Shown one piece after another: positions 43,118-51,633 of a stretch of 64,000 nucleotides of DNA. This DNA is from Pyrobaculum oguniense TE7 (GTDB lineage Archaea > Thermoproteota > Thermoprotei > Thermoproteales > Thermoproteaceae). Numbering within the stretch: the stretch's first letter is position 1; the number at the start of each line of letters is the position of its first letter. The DNA is taken from assembly GCA_000247545.1 (NCBI GenBank), contig CP003316.1, forward strand, positions 1,335,233 through 1,399,232, given 5' to 3'. The translations under genes and the position numbers were made by a program. The notes under the pieces are model-generated. The model searched no databases. It was not told the DNA's origin and saw only the letters and a program-made list of their open reading frames with translations.

Positions 43118-44878
43118 ATGCTCGATGAAGTGCTTATTGCCCTCTTTCTTGTCACCTTCCTGGTTTTTACAATTAAGTTGCTAGGTAGGCTGAGGCTTTA
43201 TGGGAAGAGGATAAACCTCCTATCGCTTGTTGTGCACGAGTTCAAGGAGGCCGCCCAGGGCGGCGTGGGGTATATGCACTTCTCCATAGCCGCCGGCATC
43301 GTCCTATCTGTCCTCCTCGCACTGTCCCACCCCCTCCCCGGTCTCAGGATGGCCCTGTGGGTGTTGTCCCTCCCAGTGATGGCGGGGCTTATCGCGGCCG
43401 CGTTGTACCGGGTCGGCGTGTTTATGAGAAGCGCCGCCATTCACAAGAGGCTGGGGGCTGAGAGGGGGTTCGTGGAGGAGTCTAAGAAGATGCAACTAAT
43501 CCTTCTCTTCATAATCGTGTTGACCCTCTCCGATATCGCCCTCGCGGCCTTCTTCCCGGCGGCGTCGTTGGCTGTTGGCACAGTCCGCAATCTGCTCTTG
43601 GCCGGGTTCTACGTAAGGCCTGCCGCCAACCTCATCGCAAACCACGGCGTCAGCCTTACGGAGTTCCGGACCCCCTTCATGCTGGAGGACGTGGTGGAGG
43701 GTCGGGTGAAGCCGGAAGAGGTGAAGTTTGGCTACGAGAAGATGTCCGACGTGGACAAAGACGTCGTCCTCTCCTGCGAGTCCTGCGGCGAGATAGGCGC
43801 TTGTGATGCGGGATGTCCGGCGGTGGCGGGGGGGAGGTTGCTCTCGCCAAGGGTTGTGGTGAGGACTGTGGCGTTGCGCTCCCGCGACCCGCAGTACGAG
43901 CTGGCGGTTAAGCTGGAGCAACAAGCCTGGGCGTGCACCACCTGCGGCTACTGCGTCTACGCGTGTCCGGTGAAGGTTAGGCACCTCGACGTGATTTACG
44001 GCGTTAGGAGGGCGTTGGTGGCCCAGGGCCGGCTGGACAAGAAGATTTCAGATGTCTTGATGTCGGTGTCGCAGTACGGAAATACGCTGTCTGTTCCCAA
44101 CGCGGGGAGACACGACTGGCTCTACGCCATGGGGGTCAAGCACATATCTGAAAACCCAGGCGCAGAGTACCTCCTCTGGGTTGGGTGTATGGGTAGCTTC
44201 GACAGCAGGGCGAGGCAGATCGTGGAGAAGTTTGTAGAGGTTCTGAAAAAGGCCGGCGTGTTAGACAAAATAGCCGTTCTCGGCGACGAGGAGACCTGTT
44301 GCGGCGACCCCGTGAGGAGGATCGGGGAGGAGAGCAGGTTTCAAGAAATCGTATTGAGCAACAGAGAGCTCTTCAAGAAGTACGGCGTGAGGAGGATAAT
44401 CACCATCTGTCCCCACGGCTACAACGTCTTCAAAAACGAGTACAAGAAGTTCGGGGTTGAGCTTGAGGTTTACCACCACGCCGAGGTGATAGACAAGCTG
44501 GTAACAGAGGGGAGGATACAGATGAGGAGGGGAGGGGGGAGCTACGTGATACACGACCCATGCTACCTCGCCAGGTACAACAAGGTGGTGGAGCCCCAGA
44601 GGAGGGTTGTGGTTAAGCTGGGCGAGCTCCGCGAGCCGCCCCGCCGCGGGGAGAAGACCTTCTGTTGCGGCGCCGGGGGCGGCAACTACTGGTACGACGT
44701 CCCTGAGGAGAAGAGGATAAGCCACATCAGGTTCGACGAGCTGGCCGGGACCGGGGCGGAGACAATAGTTACCCTATGCCCCTTCTGCAACGCCATGCTT
44801 TCAGACGCCAAGAGGACGAAGGAGAGCCCCCTGCAAGTCAAGGACATTGCCGAGGTCGTAGCCGAGAGGTTGCAGTAA
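43118..44878 (+). CDS. HdrD-like membrane Fe-S oxidoreductase
   Basis: 586 aa. Five N-terminal membrane segments (~5-175), then a 4Fe-4S pair (CESCGEIGACDAGCP, CTTCGYCVYACPV) and two CCG domains (ETCCGDPVRRIG, TFCCGAGGGNYW), each with partner Cys (WVGCMGS, TLCPFCN). It resembles HdrD/DsrK-type or electron-transfer-flavoprotein-linked quinone reductases, with a fused cytochrome-like membrane part. Likely moves electrons between the quinone pool and a soluble donor. TATA-like tatttataatt lies about 25 bases upstream. Confidence 0.85.
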   Translation: MLDEVLIALFLVTFLVFTIKLLGRLRLYGKRINLLSLVVHEFKEAAQGGVGYMHFSIAAGIVLSVLLALSHPLPGLRMALWVLSLPVMAGLIAAALYRVGVFMRSAAIHKRLGAERGFVEESKKMQLILLFIIVLTLSDIALAAFFPAASLAVGTVRNLLLAGFYVRPAANLIANHGVSLTEFRTPFMLEDVVEGRVKPEEVKFGYEKMSDVDKDVVLSCESCGEIGACDAGCPAVAGGRLLSPRVVVRTVALRSRDPQYELAVKLEQQAWACTTCGYCVYACPVKVRHLDVIYGVRRALVAQGRLDKKISDVLMSVSQYGNTLSVPNAGRHDWLYAMGVKHISENPGAEYLLWVGCMGSFDSRARQIVEKFVEVLKKAGVLDKIAVLGDEETCCGDPVRRIGEESRFQEIVLSNRELFKKYGVRRIITICPHGYNVFKNEYKKFGVELEVYHHAEVIDKLVTEGRIQMRRGGGSYVIHDPCYLARYNKVVEPQRRVVVKLGELREPPRRGEKTFCCGAGGGNYWYDVPEEKRISHIRFDELAGTGAETIVTLCPFCNAMLSDAKRTKESPLQVKDIAEVVAERLQ

Positions 44879-45237
44879 ACAGAGTTGTTTTTAGCCGAGC
44901 TCGACATAGCCAATCACATCCCAGCTCCTGCACGCGTAGATGTAAACGCGCCATCATAAGACGCCACTTTACGCCCCTCCCCCGCCTCTTAAGCGCTTTT
45001 TTAGCATAATCATCGTCGGCGCGCTACCAGCCCCCCTCCGCCGCAGCGCCGTTTCAGTGCAGGAAGGCGATGAAGAGGAAGAGAAGAGGATTTTCGAGAC
45101 CGCGAAGGCATCGTAGTGACCCTTACTCAGGACAACCACCTCGCCATGGCCCAACACGACGCTGGGGGAAAGCGACGGAACTTAGACAGCAAAATAACAT
45201 AACAGAATTGTTTATTAACAGGTGTGTTTAGATCGAC
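44879..45237. other. Intergenic stretch with a weak terminator and the ino1 promoter
   Basis: A T-run (gcgcttttttag, 44,993-45,004) could end the HdrD-like transcript. Two short gene-like scraps (for instance EEEEKRIFETAKAS on the plus strand near 45,070-45,112) have no start or family and may be chance. TTTATTAA at 45,210-45,217 serves the next gene. Confidence 0.35.
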
Positions 45238-46293
45238 ATGCTCATAAGGGTTGGTATAGTGGGTGTGGGCAACTGCGCCTCTGCCCTCGTGCAGGGGATA
45301 GAGATGTACAAGCGCAACCCGGAGATAGAGCCAGCCGTCGCCTTCAAGGACATAGGAGGCTACACCCCGCGCGACATAGTCTTCGCGTCTGCCTTCGAGA
45401 TCGACGCGAGGAAAGTCGGGCTCGACCTCGCCGAGGCCATCTTTCAGCCCCCCAACAACGCCACCGAGGTGTACAAGCCCCCCAAGCTGGGGGTCGTGGT
45501 TAGGCCGGGGCCCGTGCTGGACGGCGTCCCCGCCGGTGGCCTCGTGCCGAAGGTGGTTGAGGGGACTGTGGAGGACGTTGTCAAAGAGCTCAACTCCACC
45601 AACACCCACGTCCTTGTCAACTACCTCCCCACGGGGGCGCAGAAGGCGGCTGAGGCCTACGCCGAGGCGGCTCTGAGGGCCGGCGTCGCCTTCGTCAACG
45701 CCATGCCCGCCTCGATAGCCACCAGCGGGTATTGGCAGAGGAGGTTCCAGGAGAGGGGTGTGCCGCTTCTCGGCGACGACACGCAGAACCAGATTGGGGC
45801 CACCGTGTTCCACAAGACGATAATTAGGTTACTGGCGCTGAGGGGGGTGAAGATAAGGGACACATACCAGATAAACGTGGGCGGCACCCCCGACTTCGTA
45901 AACCTAATGTACAGGAAGGGGGACAAGGAGAAGACCAAGACAGCCGCCGTCAAGATGATGGCGGAGGGCCAAGAATTCGACGCCTACATCTCCCCAGTGG
46001 CGTATATACACTTCCTCGGGGATAGGAAAATTGCCCACACGCTGGTCGAGGCGGAGATCTTCGGCGGACTCACAATTAGGATTGAGGCAACGCTCGACGT
46101 CCACGACGCCTGGAACAGCGCCGCAGTCGTCACAGACTCTGTGAGGCTAGCCAAGCTGGCCATGGACCGGGGCATCGGCGGGCCGCTAATAAGCGCATCG
46201 GCGTGGGGCTTCAAAAACCCGCCTGTCCACATGAGCCCCGAAGACGCGTACAAGGCAGTTCTCGAGTTCATAGAGGGAAAACGCGATAGATGA
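45238..46293 (+). CDS. ino1: myo-inositol-1-phosphate synthase
   Basis: 351 aa. NAD-binding IRVGIVGVGNCASALVQGIE, then FVNAMPASIATSGYWQRRFQ, GDDTQNQIGATVFHKTIIRL with the catalytic Lys, INVGGTPDFVNLM, DRKIAHTLVEAEIFGG, and DVHDAWNSAAVVTDSVRLAK. Makes inositol-1-phosphate for archaeal phospholipids and compatible solutes. The stop overlaps the next start (ATGA). TATA tttattaa lies about 25 bases upstream. Confidence 0.95.
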   Translation: MLIRVGIVGVGNCASALVQGIEMYKRNPEIEPAVAFKDIGGYTPRDIVFASAFEIDARKVGLDLAEAIFQPPNNATEVYKPPKLGVVVRPGPVLDGVPAGGLVPKVVEGTVEDVVKELNSTNTHVLVNYLPTGAQKAAEAYAEAALRAGVAFVNAMPASIATSGYWQRRFQERGVPLLGDDTQNQIGATVFHKTIIRLLALRGVKIRDTYQINVGGTPDFVNLMYRKGDKEKTKTAAVKMMAEGQEFDAYISPVAYIHFLGDRKIAHTLVEAEIFGGLTIRIEATLDVHDAWNSAAVVTDSVRLAKLAMDRGIGGPLISASAWGFKNPPVHMSPEDAYKAVLEFIEGKRDR

Positions 46294-46592
46294 GGGCGTA
46301 TCAGCGCTTTAAGCGGTGCATAGGCCAAGGCAACCTCTGGCTCTACGTAGTCAGCATACTTAACAAGAAAGGCCCGTTGCACGGCTACGCCATAGTACAA
46401 GAGCTTAGGCGGCTGGGCTTCAACGTAAGCACCGTCTATGGATATGTCTTGCTGAAGAGAATGGTAGCAGACGGCGTTCTGCAAGAGAAGGAGGAGGGCG
46501 GGAAGAAACTGTACCTACCCACTGAAGAGGCCTTGGAGAAGTTCAGAAAGGCATTGGACGAGATGCAAAATCTCGTTAGAATGCTGTCGTGA
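46290..46592 (+). CDS. PadR-family winged-helix regulator
   Basis: 100 aa. GNLWLYVVSILNKKGPLHGY, AIVQELRRLGFNVSTVYGYV, LLKRMVADGVLQEKEEGGKK, LYLPTEEALEKFRKALDEMQ: PadR layout, with a C-terminal helix for dimers. It sits between ino1 and mobB with 4-base overlaps on both sides, and may control this operon. Confidence 0.88.
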   Translation: MRAYQRFKRCIGQGNLWLYVVSILNKKGPLHGYAIVQELRRLGFNVSTVYGYVLLKRMVADGVLQEKEEGGKKLYLPTEEALEKFRKALDEMQNLVRMLS

Positions 46593-47032
46593 CTTGCGTA
46601 ATTCAAATCACTGGGGGGAAGGACGTAGGTAAGACAGCCCTCGCCGAGAGGATAATCGCAAAGCTGAAGGAGAGGGGCTACACAGTAGTGGCCGTGAAGC
46701 TCAGCCACCACGAGCCGGAGCCCCCTACCAAGGACACCCACCGCCTGAGAAAGGCGGGAGCCGACAAGGTGGTTTTCTACAACGGCGAGGTGTACGTGGT
46801 GTATAAGCGGGAGCTGGACTGCGCCGAGCTAGACGCCGATTTTATAATAATCGAGGGCCTCCGCGGCGAGAAGGTAGGCTATAAAATACACGTAGGTCCA
46901 GACCCGCCCGGCGACGCGGACGCAGTCGTCCCGACTCCTGATGCGCCTGTGGAGATTAAATGCGTCGAGGCCGACCCATGCGCGGTGCTGTCAGCGTTGC
47001 GTCGGCACCGCCCCGTACGCGCTGGGGAGTAG
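46589..47032 (+). CDS. mobB: MobB-type molybdopterin-guanine dinucleotide biosynthesis adaptor
   Basis: 147 aa, GTG start overlapping the PadR stop. P-loop ITGGKDVGKTALAERI, then VVAVKLSHHEPEPPTKDTHR, RKAGADKVVFYN, and DADFIIIEGLRGEKVGYKIH with the Walker B-like region. In MobB proteins GTP binding assists MobA in Mo/W cofactor guanylation, important for tungsto- and molybdoenzymes common in Thermoproteales. No mobA is adjacent. Confidence 0.87.
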   Translation: MTCVIQITGGKDVGKTALAERIIAKLKERGYTVVAVKLSHHEPEPPTKDTHRLRKAGADKVVFYNGEVYVVYKRELDCAELDADFIIIEGLRGEKVGYKIHVGPDPPGDADAVVPTPDAPVEIKCVEADPCAVLSALRRHRPVRAGE

Positions 47033-47235
47033 CTCCTCCTCACTAAGAAAAGCACCCCTCTTGGATATACGGCGTAGCTATGAGGCGATCGCGTTCGCGG
47101 GTGTTAGCCCAGACGCGTAGTTACTGCCGACAGGTTCGCCAGTGCCGATTCCTGTACAAAACAATTATCGACAACAAGATAGATAGGATTCGTCAATTGG
47201 CAAAAGTAAAAAAAGAGTACAAAATTGTGTCAAAT

Positions 47236-49489
47236 ATGCGGAATTGGGTACTACTCATGTTAATAGCCCGTTGCGGTCCTGGCGACTACGGTGGTGGCCC
47301 AGATGGTAGATCAGCCCGGCCAGCAAGGGGGGAGACTTTTTGTATACCTAGTCGAATCTGACGTGCCTCTTGGAGACGAGATTCCTCACATCCCCGGCGC
47401 CCTGTGGGCTCTGGGCGAGCAGTCCCTCGTCGTCTTTGTTCCAAAAGACGTAGGGCTGGGCTTCGTGTTGTTTACAAATGAGACGGCTCCTGTACCAACA
47501 TACGATCGCCGGTATTTCATCCTAGCACTGCCTGTCGGGGCGAAGCCGGCGAGGGTTAGGGGGAATGCCACGTTGAAGACGCCTGATGGCGAATTTCCCG
47601 TGGTGTTCAGAAAGCCGGATGGAGGGATCATAGAAATGGTGGCCAAAGACCTAGACGAGGCTCTTAGCGCTTTGAGGCGCTTAGGTTTCCAGCCTGAGTT
47701 TCGCGGGAGGGCGAGGCTGGAAAGGGGAGGAGGGCCTAAAACCGGGGGCGCGTCAACCATAGCGGCTACCTCGGACGCGTCAATTGCCGCGGCTACGCCT
47801 GCCCCAAGCCCAGGATCTTCGTTGTATGTTTACGGCGGTGTTTACTTTAGGCCGGTGAGTGTTAGAAGTAGCTACACAGAGTACGTGGTGCCGGTGTACG
47901 GACTATCGGCTGTTAGCGCTTGTACTAACGTTGCCAACGCGGCGTATATAGGCTACGACGCCGCCTCGCTGTCTCTAGGCGTGTTGATTCTGCGCGGAAC
48001 TGTAAGCGGTGTGTTAATGGCCGACGTGTATCGTATAAACGCAGACGGCTCCTGCACGCTTATCCAATCTAGCTCCTACACTCTGGCAAATAAGACAAGG
48101 GTGTGGGTCTCTGGCGTGAATTTGGACAATAGCAAAAACTATCAGCTAGCGGTCAGGCTTAGAGTTTATATAAACACGTATTCCGGCACTCCCATCGTCG
48201 GCATAAACGGCACAGTGCAGTACCTTAGGTACTACTACGGCAACCAGCGCAACTGCACCCTAGCAGAGATGGCCTACGCAACAACCACAGACTACTACGG
48301 ACAGCCCAGCGGATATTCGGTATACAACTACGTGGATAGGATCCTAATAGGGCCCTACGCCGCCTTTGACGGCCTAGTAGAGGGGACTTTTACAGGCGGC
48401 ATAAGGCTACAGTTGACCACAAATGCCGTGGGCGGGGGATGCCCGGGGCTGAAGTGGGAGCTGTGGCTAAACGGCATGTGGTACGTGGCGGGTTCCACGA
48501 CCTACGGTAGCTACAACAGCGGAACAAACAGCTGTTTTTACGAAATAAACACGGGTACTTACAGCCTCAGCGCATATCCCTATAGCTATGCCAAATCCTT
48601 CGGCGGGGGGCTCTTCTGGGTTCTCAAAATAGCTTACGACAATGGCGCCACCCCATACGTGAGGACGGTGCTGTTCAGAACTGTCGAGGTTTTTAGAGCC
48701 TGGCGCTGGGTAGAACAGTGGAAAGATTTCCCCGACACATTGGATATTATATGGAGATACCCCTACTTAGCGTCTGTTCTAGAAATATACGGCGCGCCAG
48801 CCAATCCCCAAGTCGGCCCTTATATATACCACGGGGCCGTCCTTCTCAGAGTTAGCTATGGAGGTGATACAAACCAGCGAGTTATGTTGCAAGTTGCAGG
48901 GCGTTCCGTATCCGGGAGCTATGTGGACTACATAAAGGGGTTTGAGGTATACATGAGGCTAGGCGTCCCCACCAAAACTTCTACAAGTAGCGTTTCTCTG
49001 TATAAGGCCAACTACATAGTAGGATCCACCGTTGCCGATATTACCAAGCCTGAACTTATAGACCTTGCTGAGAGAATACTAGACGCCATCAACTTCATCT
49101 TGATCTTCTTCTCAAACAAGGTGGCATCTCTGCTTGCCTTTCTGGCGGGCCAGGCGCTAAAAACAGCAGCCGGCTCTTATGGCGTCGACATTATCGACAA
49201 CAATATAAGAGTTTGGTGGAACGCCCCGTGGACTGGTTCCGAGTCCGACTCGCTGTTGTTCGCAATAAGTATACCAATGGTTACGGCAGATCCTTACATC
49301 AACACGCCTATAGAAGTAAGGATCACAAAGGCTTGCTTAGAGCAGTACTGCCTGAGCCCGGATCAGGGACTCAGAGGGTATATCCAGCCAACAAACCCGA
49401 ACCTCTATACTCAACTAAGGCATAGAATAGTAAAAACATGGATGTTTAGAGGCTTGACAGGTGCTGATATGCAGTACACACTTACGTGA
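47236..49489 (+). pseudogene. Large secreted protein whose signal peptide is frameshifted by one base
   Basis: From 47291 (GTG) an open frame of 732 aa runs to 49489: a beta-rich exoprotein with many N-x-S/T sites, an Ala/Ser/Pro linker (~165-185), six or more Cys, and a C-terminal membrane-like LIFFSNKVASLLAFLAGQAL. The native start is likely ATG 47236, with a TATA-like gtaaaaaaag about 25 bases upstream: MRNWVLLMLIA, then after removing one C of the CCC at 47267-47269, VAVLATTVVAQMVDQPGQQG. This restores a normal signal peptide, so the present sequence has a one-base insertion. No family recognised. Confidence 0.6.
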
Positions 49490-49496
49490 CGGCCTC

Positions 49497-50054
49497 GTGA
49501 AGAAACTAGCGCTTTTCTCCGCTCTGGTTGTCTACTCTTTTTTATGGCTTATTATTCCTTGGACTAGAGCCGTGGCGTTGTTTGTAGCGGGGGCCGCCTT
49601 TTTCTGGATTCTATTCTTCTCGTCGCTAATTGTCGAAGTCAAACGCAGGGAGGTGGTCGTTGCCTTGGTTCTCTCACTGCCCTTTGCCCTTGCGGCGATA
49701 TCAACAGAGGCTTTTATATGGTACGGGTTGGGACCCTTGGCGGCGCTGATTTGGCTCATATACCTGGCAAAGAGGGCCTACGTCAGTTTGCTTAAAGGAA
49801 TTCTCTTTGTCCTCAGCACGTTGTGGCTACATGTACTTATGCTAGTTGCCGTTGACGTGTTGACGGGAGGGGTTTTAACAAGGGCCTATGACCTTGGCCT
49901 TAACCCCCTACAGAGGTGGAACATCCCAATTATTACACTAGCCGACGCAGTTGCGTTACTTGTCGCTGCTGAGGTAGTAAATGGGCTATTCAGGCTTTGG
50001 CCTAGCAAACCTCGTGCAGGGCCTCAGACATCGCGCACGACAATTAAAGAGTGA
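49497..50054 (+). CDS. Multi-pass membrane protein of unknown function
   Basis: ~185 aa from GTG 49497. Six membrane segments (for example LALFSALVVYSFLWLIIPWT, VVVALVLSLPFALAAISTEA, GLGPLAALIWLIYLAKRA, ILFVLSTLWLHVLMLVAVDV), then a basic tail KPRAGPQTSRTTIKE. The 3' end runs up against tRNA-Ser. It starts seven bases after the secreted protein's stop, so the two probably form an operon; it may be an export or assembly aid, but that is speculation. Confidence 0.65.
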   Translation: MKKLALFSALVVYSFLWLIIPWTRAVALFVAGAAFFWILFFSSLIVEVKRREVVVALVLSLPFALAAISTEAFIWYGLGPLAALIWLIYLAKRAYVSLLKGILFVLSTLWLHVLMLVAVDVLTGGVLTRAYDLGLNPLQRWNIPIITLADAVALLVAAEVVNGLFRLWPSKPRAGPQTSRTTIKE

Positions 50055-50142
50055 TGGCGCCGGGGGTGGGATTTGAACCCACGCCCCCTGGACGGGGACG
50101 GGATCTCAAGTCCCGCGCCTTGGGCCGCTCGGCCACCCCGGC
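50055..50142 (-). tRNA. tRNA-Ser (anticodon UGA), CCA encoded
   Basis: On the minus strand: acceptor GCCGGGG / CCCCGGC, D arm GCCGAGCGGCCCAAGGC, anticodon stem CGGGA/TCCCG with loop CTTGAGA giving anticodon TGA, a long variable arm (CCCCGTCCAGGGGG), T arm GTGGG-TTCAAAT-CCCAC, discriminator G, CCA encoded. The long variable arm and G73 fit serine. TATA (RC of ctttttaaac, 50162-50171) lies about 25 bases before the first base. No intron. Confidence 0.96.
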
Positions 50143-50200
50143 TGGTATCTAGTAGGCCGCTCTTTTTAAACTTTTCAGAAACAGCCGTTGATCGCCGCGC

Positions 50201-51106
50201 CTAGGTGTTGCCCTCCCACGAGTCTTGTACGTATTTTTCTTTTAACAGCCTCTTGGCGGCGTACTCCTTCCCCAAGTAGAAGGCGTGGTCTGGCAGGAGC
50301 TTCTGTGCCTCTCTCCTGAGGTTTGCCTCCGTGAGCTCCAGCGCTCTTAGAAGAACGCCGCGCCTGTCGTAGTGGTACAGCCTGTCGGCGAGGACGAAGT
50401 TGCCGTGTGGGTCGTAGGCGGTGCGGAGAAAAATGGAGGGGTTAACAGAGATCTTCTCCAAGTCGCTCTTCTTCACATATGCCGGCGTGGCCAAGAGCAC
50501 GTCCGCCTTGTCGAGGCCGCAAGGCCAGCCCTCTGCCAAGTCGCAGGGCTCCGCCGTATAAGCCCCTCCGGGGCCTCTTTGCAACACCAAGACGTTGTAC
50601 AACACGTCCTCCGTCTCCAGGCCGTAGGTCAGAATGTAGTCTACGGCCTTGGCCCTCAGCGCTTCTAGGTCGGCATCGTATATGACGTGGGGCGCAGGGT
50701 AGGGAAGCCTTCTGCTAGGCATGGCCATAGGCACCTCCCTCCTCGGCCTCGCGGGCGCCTCCCGAGGCTTGTAAAACGCCTCCAGGGCGGCCCTGAGCTC
50801 CGCCTCGCCCCGCCACCTCAGGTCAACCACCACTGCGTTTAGGTTTTTTACATATTCGCAGGGGATTCTCAAGGCGTCGTTGCACATGCCCTTCAGAGCC
50901 TCCACTATAAGCTCGCCTGCGCCGTTGAGGTCGGGGCCGAACACCACCACCGTGTCCACGTGCGTATACGTCTCGTAGAGGGCCTTCACCACTTGGTTCA
51001 CAGCGTCTGCGGTATATGCAGTCCCCATCGACGCCACCTTGCCGACTACCTCCCGGCTGATCTTATCTGGGCTGAGCCAGAGCAAGACTAGTAAAAGGTT
51101 AGACAC
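50201..51106 (-). CDS. Uncharacterised protein, possible DUF4346/MtrA-like N-terminal domain
   Basis: 301 aa. The N-terminal part reads VDTVVVFGPDLNGAGELIVE, AVVVDLRWRGEAELRAALEA; then a Pro/Arg-rich linker (~115-135) and a helical C-terminal half (PHVIYDADLEALRAKAVDYI, LTYGLETEDVLYNVLVLQRG). The first half recalls archaeal DUF4346 / MtrA-type domains. I am not confident of the family. It is upstream of AdoMet decarboxylase on the same strand. Confidence 0.6.
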   Translation of the reverse strand: MSNLLLVLLWLSPDKISREVVGKVASMGTAYTADAVNQVVKALYETYTHVDTVVVFGPDLNGAGELIVEALKGMCNDALRIPCEYVKNLNAVVVDLRWRGEAELRAALEAFYKPREAPARPRREVPMAMPSRRLPYPAPHVIYDADLEALRAKAVDYILTYGLETEDVLYNVLVLQRGPGGAYTAEPCDLAEGWPCGLDKADVLLATPAYVKKSDLEKISVNPSIFLRTAYDPHGNFVLADRLYHYDRRGVLLRALELTEANLRREAQKLLPDHAFYLGKEYAAKRLLKEKYVQDSWEGNT

Positions 51107-51141
51107 GTGGAAAAAAGAAGAGTGGTAATAAAGAGAAAGGC

Positions 51142-51528
51142 CTACTTATAAGACCTGTCCGAGTAGTTAACTGTGAACCTCTTGGGAGACAGTTGGGATA
51201 CTATGTAGCGGAAGGCGGACATGGGGTCTGAGTGCTCGCCGCAGGTGTAGACGTCTACCGTGGCGAATTTGTAAGTTGGCCACGTGTGGATGGCGATGTG
51301 GCTCTCAAGCACCAACGCGATTACTGAAACCCCCTCCTTGTCCCCGCCCTTGAAGCGCCACAAGTTGACCTCCACTAAGTGCATATTGGCTATGTGAGCT
51401 GCCTCGATGACTATCTGCCGGAGCCGCCCCTCGTCTTGCAGAAGCTTCTCATCTACTCCGTACAGTTCTCCGTAGACGTGTTTCCCCACCACCGGCGTTT
51501 TTACCTGGGTTTGGGCTCGTGCCTCCAT
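51142..51528 (-). CDS. speH: S-adenosylmethionine decarboxylase proenzyme
   Basis: 128 aa from ATG 51528 (MEARAQTQVKTPVVGKHVYG). Self-cleaves to a pyruvoyl enzyme: the cleavage region VLESHIAIHTWPTYKFATVD, VYTCG with the conserved Cys, and EVNLWRFKGGDKEGVS. Makes decarboxylated AdoMet for spermidine and longer polyamines of hyperthermophiles. In-frame starts at 51543 and 51600 exist, but the TATA box (RC of 51552-51561) is only 14 bases from 51543 and 29 bases from 51528, so the latter is chosen. Confidence 0.93.
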   Translation of the reverse strand: MEARAQTQVKTPVVGKHVYGELYGVDEKLLQDEGRLRQIVIEAAHIANMHLVEVNLWRFKGGDKEGVSVIALVLESHIAIHTWPTYKFATVDVYTCGEHSDPMSAFRYIVSQLSPKRFTVNYSDRSYK

Positions 51529-51633
51529 GCCGCCCCGCGCCATTGACACCCCTATATAAACTTTTCGGATGAAAAAATATATCGAATCCAGCCGCCTCAA
51601 GGCAAACGTCGCTGTGTCGCTTGTCTTACGGCG

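Noticed and set aside
44969-45157. 62-residue minus-strand frame in the gap before ino1
   Set aside because: Serine run and Gly/Arg end look like chance; no promoter or family.
47080-47361. 93-residue open frame upstream of the large secreted protein
   Set aside because: It ends inside the signal-peptide region of the secreted protein, has no promoter spacing and poor composition.
50055-50142. tRNA-Leu(GAG) reading for the long-variable-arm tRNA
   Set aside because: Shifting the loop to give GAG breaks the anticodon stem; the perfect CGGGA/TCCCG stem places TGA, and the discriminator G fits Ser.
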